A stretch of DNA of 64,000 nucleotides from contig SLNO01000042.1 in the NCBI GenBank assembly GCA_007132975.1, forward strand, positions 1 through 64,000, given 5' to 3'. The translations under genes were made by a program, and so were the position numbers. Under the pieces are notes generated by a model. The model saw only the letters and a list, made by a program, of their open reading frames with translations. It had not been told where the DNA came from and did not search any database. Shown piece after piece: positions 44,296 to 52,381 of this stretch. The DNA comes from Balneolales bacterium (GTDB lineage Bacteria; Bacteroidota; Rhodothermia; Balneolales; Natronogracilivirgulaceae). Numbering within the stretch: position 1 is the stretch's first letter; every line of letters starts with the position of its first letter.

Positions 44296-44835
44296 TCAGG
44301 ACTCTTTTTGGTGTTGGGGCATGGGGTTCGATTCAAATTCCGGCTCTTTTCCAGCCCGGAGATCCTCCAGCAGTTTGTCTATTTTCTCGCGGGTCAGATG
44401 GTTCACGAACTTGTCGTTGGTGACCTGCAGCATGGGTGCGTAACCACAAGCACCAAGGCATTCCACGGATTGCAGAGAGAACTCACCATCCGGGGTGGTC
44501 TCACCAGCCTTGATTCCCAGCCTCTCCTCCAGATAGTGGAGCATGTCGTATCCACCCGACACATGACAGCTCAGACAGGTGCAGACATCGAGGACATTTC
44601 TGCCTATTGGCTTCTCATAATACTGGGTGTAGAAGGAAACCACGCCCCGAATGTGTGCCTCCGGTACGTCAAGCGTCTCGGATACCAGCTTTTGCACTGA
44701 TGGATCGGAGTGTCCGAACTTGTCCTGCGCATACCAGAGTACAGGAAGCACGGCCGCCTGCTTTTCAGGATATTTTTCGATCAGTTTTTTGATCTCTGCG
44801 AGATCTTTGGCGTCAAAAGTGTAGGTTTCAGCCAT
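44296..44835 (-). CDS. nuoE: NADH-quinone oxidoreductase subunit E
   Basis: Thioredoxin-like [2Fe-2S] subunit of the NADH dehydrogenase module. The four cluster Cys lie in VCTCLSCHVSGG and ECLGACGYAP. 179 residues, usual size. Sits between nuoD (2-bp gap) and nuoF (7-bp gap). Confidence 0.94.
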   Translation of the reverse strand: MAETYTFDAKDLAEIKKLIEKYPEKQAAVLPVLWYAQDKFGHSDPSVQKLVSETLDVPEAHIRGVVSFYTQYYEKPIGRNVLDVCTCLSCHVSGGYDMLHYLEERLGIKAGETTPDGEFSLQSVECLGACGYAPMLQVTNDKFVNHLTREKIDKLLEDLRAGKEPEFESNPMPQHQKES

Positions 44836-44837
44836 GA

Positions 44838-46133
44838 TTACTTATCTGAGTCTCCCATTACCGGATCGAACCCGCCAATTATGACAACCGTGTCGGCGAC
44901 CATTTCTCCGTCTAATACTGTTTCTAGTCCCTGCAAATTGCTGAAGGACGGGGATTTAATTTTCAGGCGCCAGGGATGCCCGGTGCCATCGCTCTGGATG
45001 TAAAAACCAAGCTCGCCTTTTGGCGCTTCGATGGCATTATAACTTTCGGCGCCCTCCGGAGGACAGACGCCGGTGTCGGTCATCATGAAATCGTGGATGA
45101 GCCCTTCCATGGAGTAGTAAACCTCATCCTTGGACGGATAGCTTTTCTTGGCGTCATCTGTGCGTATGGGACCTTTTCTGGGCATTTTTTCAAAGCACTG
45201 CTCTATGATCCGTATGGACTCGGCCATTTCTTCCATGCGGCAGTAGTAGCGGGCCAGATTGTCGCCCTCGGTCCGCGTTGGCACCATGAATTCCATCTGA
45301 TCGTAGAACATGTAGGGCTCAAAAGTGCGGATGTCATATGCAATGCCTGTTGCCCTGAGTGACGGTCCGGCCAAACCGATGGCGATCGCTTCTTCGTGTC
45401 CTATCGCTCCAACATTATTATTTCTGTCAACGAAAATCCGGTTGCGGTCAAGGATTTTGTGCCAGCCTTTCAACTCATCGGGAAACTCGCGCACGAATTT
45501 CCGGATTTTTTCTTCTGCTACAGGCGTGAAGTCATTGTTCAAACCACCAATGCGAGAGTGGGAAACGGTAAAACGGTGTCCGGCGACTTCATCGAAGATG
45601 TCGTAAATCTTTTCCCGTTCACGAAACGTCCAGAGGAAGAACGAAAGAGCACCCGCATCCATGATCATGGTTCCAAGCCATAAAAGATGTGAGGAAATAC
45701 GCGCTAACTCACAGCATATCATACGGATATAGGTGGCACGATCGGGTACTTCAATTTTGGCGATCTTCTCAACGGCAAGGCAGAGCGCAACGTTATTGCT
45801 GTAAGGGGAGAGGTAGTCCATGCGATCCGTGTAAGGCATGAATTCCTGGTAGGTCTTGTTCTCCGCCATCTTTTCGATCCCGCGGTGCAGATAACCTGTA
45901 TCAAGACGGCACTTTGTGATCACCTCACCGTCAAGCTCCATTAGTACGCGAAGCACACCGTGCGTTGCAGGGTGCTGTGGACCCATGTTCAGCGTCATAC
46001 GTGTTGAAAGGGGGTCGCTTTGGTCGATTTCAACGGTGGCGTGCTTATCCTCAAGGCTTTTATAAAGTGCCTCCTGGTGCTCCTTGAAGTAGGTGGGTTT
46101 CTTTCGTGGTATGGTGGGATCGGGTTGCATCAT
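44838..46133 (-). CDS. nuoD: NADH-quinone oxidoreductase subunit D
   Basis: 49-kDa subunit that forms the quinone pocket with NuoB. Conserved MGPQHPATHGVLR near residue 52, HRGIEKMAENKTY, and SHLLWLGTMIMD; ends with GEMVADTVVIIGGFDPVMGD. 431 residues; not fused to NuoC, which is encoded separately upstream. An ATG-ATG start (MMQPDP) makes the first or second Met equally possible. Confidence 0.95.
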   Translation of the reverse strand: MMQPDPTIPRKKPTYFKEHQEALYKSLEDKHATVEIDQSDPLSTRMTLNMGPQHPATHGVLRVLMELDGEVITKCRLDTGYLHRGIEKMAENKTYQEFMPYTDRMDYLSPYSNNVALCLAVEKIAKIEVPDRATYIRMICCELARISSHLLWLGTMIMDAGALSFFLWTFREREKIYDIFDEVAGHRFTVSHSRIGGLNNDFTPVAEEKIRKFVREFPDELKGWHKILDRNRIFVDRNNNVGAIGHEEAIAIGLAGPSLRATGIAYDIRTFEPYMFYDQMEFMVPTRTEGDNLARYYCRMEEMAESIRIIEQCFEKMPRKGPIRTDDAKKSYPSKDEVYYSMEGLIHDFMMTDTGVCPPEGAESYNAIEAPKGELGFYIQSDGTGHPWRLKIKSPSFSNLQGLETVLDGEMVADTVVIIGGFDPVMGDSDK

Positions 46134-46144
46134 GGCACAGGCCG

Positions 46145-46648
46145 TCAGTCGTGGTCAGGTGTAGAGTTGGGCATTTCAAGGGATCCGGGAACCCCAAGCA
46201 GGGGAAATTCCTTGCGAAGGGGGTAGTATTTGAAATCCTCGGGAAGGAAGATACGGCGCAGGTCCGGGTGACCATCAAACCGGATCCCGAACATGTCAAA
46301 AACCTCGCGTTCATTCCAGTTCGCGCTTTGCCAGATAGTGGTAACGGTAGGAAGAACAGGGTTTTCCTCTTCAACCCGGACCTTCAAGAAAAGCCGCTGG
46401 CGGTCTCTGAGCGAAACCAGATGGTAGATCACCTCAAAACGATCCTCGGATGTGAACCGGTCTGTTCCGATGATTTCGTTCAGGTAGATGAAGTGCATGG
46501 TGTTTTTAAGAAAACGGCAGGTGTCCAGCAACCGGTCCCGCTGAATGAGCAACAGGGGGTGCTTGTACGCCACGGACAGATCAATCAGGGCGTCGCCAAG
46601 GAATTCCTGGATATCCTGAAGCAGGTTATCTCTGGTATCGGTGTTCAT
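46145..46648 (-). CDS. nuoC: NADH-quinone oxidoreductase subunit C
   Basis: 30-kDa subunit of the Q-module. Signature NWNEREVFDMFGIRFDGHPD near the C-terminus, followed by LRRIFLPEDF and LRKEFPLLG. 167 residues, a typical stand-alone NuoC. Located between nuoB (9-bp gap) and nuoD (11-bp gap). Confidence 0.94.
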   Translation of the reverse strand: MNTDTRDNLLQDIQEFLGDALIDLSVAYKHPLLLIQRDRLLDTCRFLKNTMHFIYLNEIIGTDRFTSEDRFEVIYHLVSLRDRQRLFLKVRVEEENPVLPTVTTIWQSANWNEREVFDMFGIRFDGHPDLRRIFLPEDFKYYPLRKEFPLLGVPGSLEMPNSTPDHD

Positions 46649-46657
46649 TATTCGTGC

Positions 46658-47140
46658 CTAAAAGTCAAGCTTGAGGGATTGTTGCTCTTTGATCTTGTCC
46701 TGTATTTTCAGGATCGCGTTAATAATGGATTCCGGCCTCGGCGGACAGCCGGATATATAGTAGTCTACGGGAAGGAAATTGTCTACGCCCTGGACCACGC
46801 CGTAGCATCGGTGCATTCCTCCGGTGGATGCGCAAGCACCCATGGCAATGCACCATTTGGGATCCGGCATCTGGTCCCAGACGCGGCGGATGGCATGCGA
46901 CATTTTATAGGTACACCACCCGGCCACAATCATCACATCACTCTGGCGAGGAGAGAACCGGAACACCTCGGAGCCAAAGCGGGCCGCATCGTACTTTGGC
47001 CCGGCAAAGGCCATCATCTCAATAGCACAGCACGCCAGACCCATTGGCATCGGCCAAACAGAGTTGGCTCTGCCCCATTTGGTCAGTGCGTCTATTGTAG
47101 TGGTGAAGTATCCTTCACCCATCACACGATCAAGACTCAT
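46658..47140 (-). CDS. nuoB: NADH-quinone oxidoreductase subunit B
   Basis: Holds cluster N2, the last [4Fe-4S] before quinone. The tandem Cys are in [11 protein letters not shown], with further ligands in [10 protein letters not shown] and SGCPPRPE. 160 residues, standard. Confidence 0.96.
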   Translation of the reverse strand: MSLDRVMGEGYFTTTIDALTKWGRANSVWPMPMGLACCAIEMMAFAGPKYDAARFGSEVFRFSPRQSDVMIVAGWCTYKMSHAIRRVWDQMPDPKWCIAMGACASTGGMHRCYGVVQGVDNFLPVDYYISGCPPRPESIINAILKIQDKIKEQQSLKLDF

Positions 47141-47149
47141 AATTGCTTA

Positions 47150-47557
47150 TCAGGATATTTCGTAACTCTTTTCTTGACTTTTCCTCTCCTGCAGCGGTTC
47201 GGCAGCCCAGTCAAAACTGCCTTTTTTCAGAGTGTAGACAAGTCCGAGGAAAAGTATAAAAATAAATAGCATCATGGCCCAGAACGTTCCCGCTCCAAAC
47301 TCATGCATGCGGACGGCCCATGGGTATATAAATATGACCTCAAGGTCAAATACGATGAATTCCATGGCAATGATGTAGAAACTGACAGAGTAGCGGTCTC
47401 TTGCCTGGCCGACCGGATCCATTCCGCTTTCATAGGCGCCAAGCTTGTTTGAGGCCGGACGCCTTGGTCCAAGCAGCCGTGATAAAGCTATGAAAGCCAG
47501 TGCAGTTACAATGGCCAGGGCAACGAGCAGGAGAACGGGTATGTATTGTTCGAGCAT
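47150..47557 (-). CDS. nuoA: NADH-quinone oxidoreductase subunit A
   Basis: Small membrane subunit of complex I with three transmembrane segments. Conserved ESGMDPVGQARDRYSVSFY loop and FDLEVIFIYPWA. 135 residues. First gene of the nuoA-H operon; a sigma-70-like promoter lies 43 bp upstream. Confidence 0.95.
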   Translation of the reverse strand: MLEQYIPVLLLVALAIVTALAFIALSRLLGPRRPASNKLGAYESGMDPVGQARDRYSVSFYIIAMEFIVFDLEVIFIYPWAVRMHEFGAGTFWAMMLFIFILFLGLVYTLKKGSFDWAAEPLQERKSQEKSYEIS

Positions 47558-47599
47558 TTTCCGTTTCAGAGATATGTAAGAGGCAGATTTTCGGCACTA

Positions 47600-47628
47600 A
47601 AATTACTTCCGATATGGGCTAATGTCAA
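47600..47628 (-). promoter_or_regulatory. Putative nuo operon promoter
   Basis: Minus strand: TTGACA (47628-47623), 17-bp spacer, TAATTT (47605-47600), then 42 bp to the nuoA start codon. The same site also reads as ATTG-N20-TAATTTTA, close to the Bacteroidota consensus. It is the best promoter match in the window. Confidence 0.5.
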
Positions 47629-47742
47629 TCAAAACAGACAATATGCACGGGCCTTTTAAAAAAAAGTGCTTTTCTGCAGCGAATTGACTCCATAGGCAAC
47701 GCTTCCGGGCTTTTGTCTGTTTAAGAGAGTGCGAAAAATCAT

Positions 47743-47757
47743 TACCTTAACAAGGTA
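47743..47757. promoter_or_regulatory. Inverted repeat in the nuoA / DUF151 intergenic region
   Basis: Perfect dyad TACCTT-AAC-AAGGTA inside the 296-bp divergent gap; a further AAGGT half-site lies about 20 bp towards the DUF151 gene. It may be a regulator site for either direction. No factor can be named. The rest of the gap holds no gene that I can support. Confidence 0.3.
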
Positions 47758-47853
47758 TACAACACGATAAGGTGTAATCGTTGACACTGACAGATGTATG
47801 AACGTCCAGTTTGCGGAACACCCCCTAATCCCAACATATAATTCAGAGCGGTT

Positions 47854-48462
47854 TTGAGCAAGATTCAGATGGACATACTGGGCCTTTCCACCAGTCCAAG
47901 CAGCGGCGGAGCTTATGCACTCATTTTGAATGAAACGGATGGGAAGCGCAGGCTTCCTATCATAATCGGGACATTTGAAGCACAGGCCATTGCCCTGGAG
48001 CTGGAGAATATCAAGCCGCCCAGGCCCATGACACACGACCTGATGCGCAACATCATCCAGAGTTTCAATACCTTCGTGAAAGAGATCTACATTAATGATC
48101 TCAGGGAGGGCACATTCTATGCGCAGATCGTATATGACAACAACGGGGAAACGCTCACCCAGGACTCCCGACCCAGTGACGCCATAGCTCTTGCGATCAG
48201 GTTCAATGCCCCCATATTCGTCTCGGATCATATCGTCGAGGAGGCCGGTATCGAGACAGATCCACAAGTTGAAGAGCAGGAGGAAGGTCCCTCCATGGCA
48301 GAACCTCAGGGTTCTGTGGAAAGCAGGGAAGAACCTGCATCATCAACGAGCCGGGAAAGCCGCATCCGGATGCTGGAAAAGAACCTGACAGCTGCCATAG
48401 CAGAAGAAGATTACGAAAAAGCGGCAAAAATCCGTGATGAGTTGAACCGCCTCAAGGGATGA
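47854..48462 (+). CDS. Bifunctional nuclease (DUF151) with C-terminal UVR motif
   Basis: The first 130 residues are the DUF151 / BFN domain (LGLSTSPSSGGAYALIL, RRLPIIIGTFEAQAIALEL, SRPSDAIALAIRFNAPIFV), linked in plants and bacteria to nuclease activity. A Glu/Ser-rich linker (130-165) joins a UvrB/UvrC-type interaction motif at the C-terminus (LTAAIAEEDYEKAAKIRDEL). The start is TTG at 47854, giving the conventional MSKIQMDILGL start with an AGAGCGG site before it; the ATG at 47869 is an alternative. Its stop overlaps bshC (ATGA). Confidence 0.87.
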   Translation: MSKIQMDILGLSTSPSSGGAYALILNETDGKRRLPIIIGTFEAQAIALELENIKPPRPMTHDLMRNIIQSFNTFVKEIYINDLREGTFYAQIVYDNNGETLTQDSRPSDAIALAIRFNAPIFVSDHIVEEAGIETDPQVEEQEEGPSMAEPQGSVESREEPASSTSRESRIRMLEKNLTAAIAEEDYEKAAKIRDELNRLKG

Positions 48463-50105
48463 CACCCACAAAAACCAAGACATTGGATATTGAAAAACTG
48501 GATTTCCGGGACTTGCCGTTTTCCAAGCTCTTCCAGGACTATATCGATAATGGCGAGTCACTGACCGGTTTCTACGATCATCGCCACACCTATGACGATC
48601 TCATAAAGGCGGTTCAGTCATTCCAGGAACGCGGCGACCGGGCGCAACCGGCACGCATCATTGCAGAATTCAACAAACCGTTTCTCAACGGACGAAGTGC
48701 AGATGAGCTCGCCGAACTTCTGGCCCGTAAAGACACGGTGACTATCACCACAGGCCAACAGCTGAGCCTGTTTGGCGGACCGCTCTACACCGTCTTCAAA
48801 ACCATTTCCACCATTCATCTTGCGCGATCATTAAGCCGGGATACCGGGAAAAAGGTTATCCCCGTTTTCTGGCTCGCTGATGAAGATCATGACTTTGACG
48901 AGATCGCAGCCGTATCCCTGCCCGCAGGCAACGAAATGAAGAAAATCACGCTGCCATGTGACACCTGCGCCCGTCATGCCGCCGGAAAGATCCGTGTGGA
49001 CGATGCATTCGAAGCATTTCGGTCCGGAGTATCCGAAGCGCTCCAGCCAACGGATTTCAATCCAGAATTGACTACTCTGCTGGACGAGGCCTATGCCCCG
49101 GGGCAAAGCTACCGCGAAGCTTTCGGCCATCTACTTTCACGATTGTTCTCACACCATGGCCTTGTGTTTGCAGGCAGCAACGATTACACCGTAAAAAAAC
49201 ACACATCTGAGTGCATAAGAAAGGCAATTACCATGGTGGATGATATCAGTGAGAAACTGATTGGCCAGAGCGAACGGATCGCTGGCCAGCATCATCAGCA
49301 GGTACAGGTCACGGACAGCCTGCTCTTCTGGCACGATGATGAACATGGCAGGCTTCGACTGCGTTTTGAAAATGGTCTTTGGAATACCGATACGGGTTTT
49401 TCTGCCACTACGGAGCAGCTTCTGGACCGCTTGGAGAAGGAACCGGAGCGTTTTTCACCGAATGTTTTTCTGCGACCTCTGATACAGGACGTATTGCTTC
49501 CGAATGCTGCTTATGTTGGTGGTCCTGCTGAGATTGCCTACTATGGGCAAATGAAGCCGCTATACGAGTTATTCAGTATGGATATGCCTTTCATTGCTGC
49601 ACGTTTGTCTGCCACCCTTGCCGAACCATCGGTGCAGCGCTCTCTGGATGAGCTTCCCTTCCGTTTTTCAGAATTCAAAAATCGCCTTGAAGACCTTGAG
49701 CAGCACTATCTTCGGACCCATGGCAATCCGGAGCTTGACGGCCAATTTGAAACGTGGGCAAAACGGGTGGAGACTCTTACTGGTGAAATGACAGAAATAA
49801 TCGGCATGGATGATCCCGGCCTGCAGAAACATGCCCTCGCCATTACAAGGGAACATGTGAAATCCATCGAGAAATTGAGGAAGAAGATGGTCAACGCCAT
49901 CCGGCTGAAGGAGGAAGTGCAAATCAACCGCATTAAAAAGGTAAAGCTGGCCCTGTTCCCGAACGACCGACTGCAGGAGCGGGAAATCTCCTTTATTTAT
50001 TATATGAACAAGATCGGGATGGATATCTGGGACAGGCTGCTCGAACAACTTGATGAAGAGGGTGTGACCCTGTTTGACAGGCATTTTGTGATACGTTTCC
50101 ACTGA
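48459..50105 (+). CDS. bshC: Bacillithiol biosynthesis cysteine-adding enzyme
   Basis: Homologue of BshC, the proposed ligase that adds cysteine to glucosaminyl-malate in bacillithiol synthesis. Rossmann-like core with TITTGQQLSLFGGPLYTVFK and VIPVFWLADEDHDFDEI near residues 105-150, an NVFLRPLIQDVLLPNAAYVGGP stretch (two pieces: NVFLRPLIQD and LLPNAAYVGGP), and a C-terminal coiled-coil segment. 548 residues, full length. It overlaps the DUF151 gene by 4 bp. bshA and bshB are not in the window, so bacillithiol production depends on genes elsewhere. Confidence 0.92.
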   Translation: MTPTKTKTLDIEKLDFRDLPFSKLFQDYIDNGESLTGFYDHRHTYDDLIKAVQSFQERGDRAQPARIIAEFNKPFLNGRSADELAELLARKDTVTITTGQQLSLFGGPLYTVFKTISTIHLARSLSRDTGKKVIPVFWLADEDHDFDEIAAVSLPAGNEMKKITLPCDTCARHAAGKIRVDDAFEAFRSGVSEALQPTDFNPELTTLLDEAYAPGQSYREAFGHLLSRLFSHHGLVFAGSNDYTVKKHTSECIRKAITMVDDISEKLIGQSERIAGQHHQQVQVTDSLLFWHDDEHGRLRLRFENGLWNTDTGFSATTEQLLDRLEKEPERFSPNVFLRPLIQDVLLPNAAYVGGPAEIAYYGQMKPLYELFSMDMPFIAARLSATLAEPSVQRSLDELPFRFSEFKNRLEDLEQHYLRTHGNPELDGQFETWAKRVETLTGEMTEIIGMDDPGLQKHALAITREHVKSIEKLRKKMVNAIRLKEEVQINRIKKVKLALFPNDRLQEREISFIYYMNKIGMDIWDRLLEQLDEEGVTLFDRHFVIRFH

Positions 50106-50118
50106 CAGGAAATCTGCA

Positions 50119-50685
50119 ATGAACCGCCAAGATATCAGAAAGCAGGTACTTGCCTGGCGCAGGCAGATGGAACCAGAAGAGCTGGAACGACTTGGCAACC
50201 TCATCGCCAGTAAGATTTTGCAGTCCGAATGGTACCAGCAGGCACACTGTGTACACTGCTTTTACGGCGTAACCGCAAAAGGGGAGATACCTACCGTGCA
50301 GATTATCCAACACGCCATCGACGCCGGTAAAGTCCTTGCGATGCCCAAAGTGACCGACAGTGAAGGCGGCATGATTCATACAAGGGTGGAAGATCCGGGA
50401 CTTTTACAACCCGGCCCATGGGGCATACCCGAGCCCGCTGGTACAGAGGAGGTTCCGGTGGAGGATATTGATCTGATCCTGGTCCCAGGTCTCGCTGCTG
50501 ACTGCAGTGGGAACCGGATTGGCTATGGAAAAGGATATTACGACCGGTTTCTGGGCCAGGCACGGCGGGCGGTAAAGGTAATGCTGGTTCCTGAAAAGTT
50601 CATCTTTGATCAGATACCCGCTGAGGACCATGATGTGCCCGTCGATTTGATTGTCACGGATAAGCGTATTCATACCTGTGATTAG
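50119..50685 (+). CDS. 5-formyltetrahydrofolate cyclo-ligase
   Basis: Converts 5-formyl-THF to 5,10-methenyl-THF with ATP, returning stored folate to the pool used by ThyA. Family motifs: an N-terminal RKQVLAWRRQM basic helix, DLILVPGLAADCSGNRIGYG with GKGYYDRFL, and VDLIVTDKRI. 188 residues, standard length. It starts 13 bp after bshC and is probably in the same unit. Confidence 0.92.
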   Translation: MNRQDIRKQVLAWRRQMEPEELERLGNLIASKILQSEWYQQAHCVHCFYGVTAKGEIPTVQIIQHAIDAGKVLAMPKVTDSEGGMIHTRVEDPGLLQPGPWGIPEPAGTEEVPVEDIDLILVPGLAADCSGNRIGYGKGYYDRFLGQARRAVKVMLVPEKFIFDQIPAEDHDVPVDLIVTDKRIHTCD

Positions 50686-50959
50686 ATAGTCACAGCAACC
50701 TGGAATCTGGTGTGATATATGGCGTTCATGCCTGCCGGCAGTCTCTTCTGGCAAAAGTTATGCCCGCAGATCATATTGATTTTTCAGGTTTTGCTTGTTT
50801 ACGTGAAAATCTGATTCACATTGCAAACCGATGCCGTGGTAACATTACGGTTTTTTCTCCGTATGCCAATCATAGAGGATGTCAGCTAGACTATTAAACC
50901 TTTTCTGCCATCCATACTCACCGGAAAGTACAACCAAACATCCCAAACAGGGCACAACG

Positions 50960-51721
50960 ATGAAATCAACGTACGGCACAGGTCATTTGCATAATCATCT
51001 GGACCCGGCATCATACGCTGCGGACGATGACTTTGACAACATGAGCTTTGAATATGAAAACCAGGGCAATGATAGTGCCAAGAGGGGTCGTTTCGCTAGA
51101 GGCGCCGGTCTTATCATACTGCTGCTGGTAGTCCTGTTTGTGCTTCAGCGGTTTTTTCTGCCCGTGGGTCCCGACCTCACATCCATCCTCCAGCTGGTTC
51201 CGCTCTCTGGAGCTGTATTAGTGCTGATAATTGGACTGGGACTTATAAGCCGGGCACGGTCTGTGCGGAAAAGGAATATGGCTTCAGACTGGGAGCTGAA
51301 ACAGGAGGATACTGATTACACGGTCAACAGCCCTGGTATAAATGTTGATGCAAGCCCTGGAACAGCCAGGGAATCTGTTTTTCAAGGTCCGGATACCAGT
51401 GCGAAAAGCCCGTTCTCTGGGACAGGAAAAGGCAAGAAACAGAAGCGGGCGGAGTCGGCCCACTCCTCTGGGAAAGATAGTGGATCGCAGGATTCCCAGG
51501 AAGATACATATGGCTTCGAAACATACCGGAAGTGGTATCGGTCACGTGATGAAAAAATGCTTTTTGGCGTTTGTGGCGGTATCGCCGAGCGGCTCGATAT
51601 GGATCCCACCATAGTCCGCGCTCTTTTTGCACTGGCTTTTTTAAGTTACGGGTTCAGTTTAGTAATTTACGTGGTACTGGCTGTGATCCTGCCGAAAAAA
51701 CCGCTTCACAGCCTGTCATAG
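50960..51721 (+). CDS. PspC-domain membrane protein with long N-terminal extension
   Basis: The C-terminal 65 residues are a PspC domain (MLFGVCGGIAERLDMDPTIV then a hydrophobic helix), related to the phage-shock envelope-stress module. Upstream are two more membrane segments (GLIILLLVVLFVLQRFFL and SGAVLVLIIGLGLI) and a Ser/Lys/Gly-rich cytoplasmic linker of about 90 residues. Classical PspC is much shorter. The ATG at 50960 gives 253 residues; an ATG at 50879 is in frame but less natural. No pspA or pspF nearby. Confidence 0.78.
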   Translation: MKSTYGTGHLHNHLDPASYAADDDFDNMSFEYENQGNDSAKRGRFARGAGLIILLLVVLFVLQRFFLPVGPDLTSILQLVPLSGAVLVLIIGLGLISRARSVRKRNMASDWELKQEDTDYTVNSPGINVDASPGTARESVFQGPDTSAKSPFSGTGKGKKQKRAESAHSSGKDSGSQDSQEDTYGFETYRKWYRSRDEKMLFGVCGGIAERLDMDPTIVRALFALAFLSYGFSLVIYVVLAVILPKKPLHSLS

Positions 51722-51722
51722 T

Positions 51723-51740
51723 CCGGCAGACCCATGCCGG
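51723..51740 (+). terminator. Weak hairpin after the PspC gene
   Basis: CCGGCA / TGCCGG with a 6-base loop just past the stop codon, followed only by TATTT. It may attenuate read-through into tmk, which starts 26 bp later. Confidence 0.35.
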
Positions 51741-51766
51741 TATTTGCCAACCAGCTGTAGGAGCCT

Positions 51767-52381
51767 GTGTTAATTACTTTTGAAGGTATTGATGGATGTG
51801 GTAAATCCACGCATATTGTAAAAGTCAAATCCTGTTTGTCAGAAATGGGGTATGATGTTCACGTATTCAGAGAACCTGGAGGCACACCGGTTTCGGAAAA
51901 AATCCGAGATATCCTGCTGAACAGCAAAGATGAAATCCACCCGCTGGCCGAATCGCTTCTGTTTTCAGCAGCACGCGCTCAGCTGGTCGCCACCCGAATC
52001 CGGCCGCTCCTGGAGAAAGGGGCCATTGTCATCCTGGACCGATTTTTTGACTCGACAACGGCGTACCAGGGATATGGGAGGCAAGTCATCCCAGTTCAGG
52101 ATATCGAAAAACTGAACGCACTGGCAACTCAGAATCTGGAACCGGATCTTACAATTTACTTGAAAATTGATCCAGAAACTGCTTATATGCGACGCAGAAA
52201 GGTGCGGCAGGAAGATAGGATGGAACGGGCTGGGGCCGATTTTTTTAAACGCGTCAGTGCGGGATTTGATGCTCTTGCCTCTCGTGAGGATCGTATTGTC
52301 GCACTTGATTCTTCGCGTTCACCGGAAGAGACGTTCCTGGCGATAATGGAGTATCTTGAGAAGAGGTTGCCACCGCTGTAA
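51767..52381 (+). CDS. tmk: Thymidylate kinase
   Basis: Phosphorylates dTMP to dTDP. P-loop FEGIDGCGKSTH (residues 5-16), the DRF/Y motif in ILDRFFDSTTAYQGYGR and the LID arginines in RRRKVRQEDRME. 204 residues, normal. Starts with GTG, with TAGGAG 4-5 bp upstream. The last 128 bp overlap the antisense RND gene. Confidence 0.95.
   Translation: MLITFEGIDGCGKSTHIVKVKSCLSEMGYDVHVFREPGGTPVSEKIRDILLNSKDEIHPLAESLLFSAARAQLVATRIRPLLEKGAIVILDRFFDSTTAYQGYGRQVIPVQDIEKLNALATQNLEPDLTIYLKIDPETAYMRRRKVRQEDRMERAGADFFKRVSAGFDALASREDRIVALDSSRSPEETFLAIMEYLEKRLPPL

Noticed and set aside
46106..47269. A 387-codon plus-strand open frame across nuoB and nuoC
   Set aside because: It is antisense to well-supported nuoA, nuoB and nuoC genes with correct motifs, has no recognisable domain, and reflects codon bias on the opposite strand.
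47836..47843. TATAATTC as a -10 box for the DUF151 gene
   Set aside because: It lies about 10 bp before the start codon, leaving no room for a leader, and the nearest TTTG is 23 bp away.
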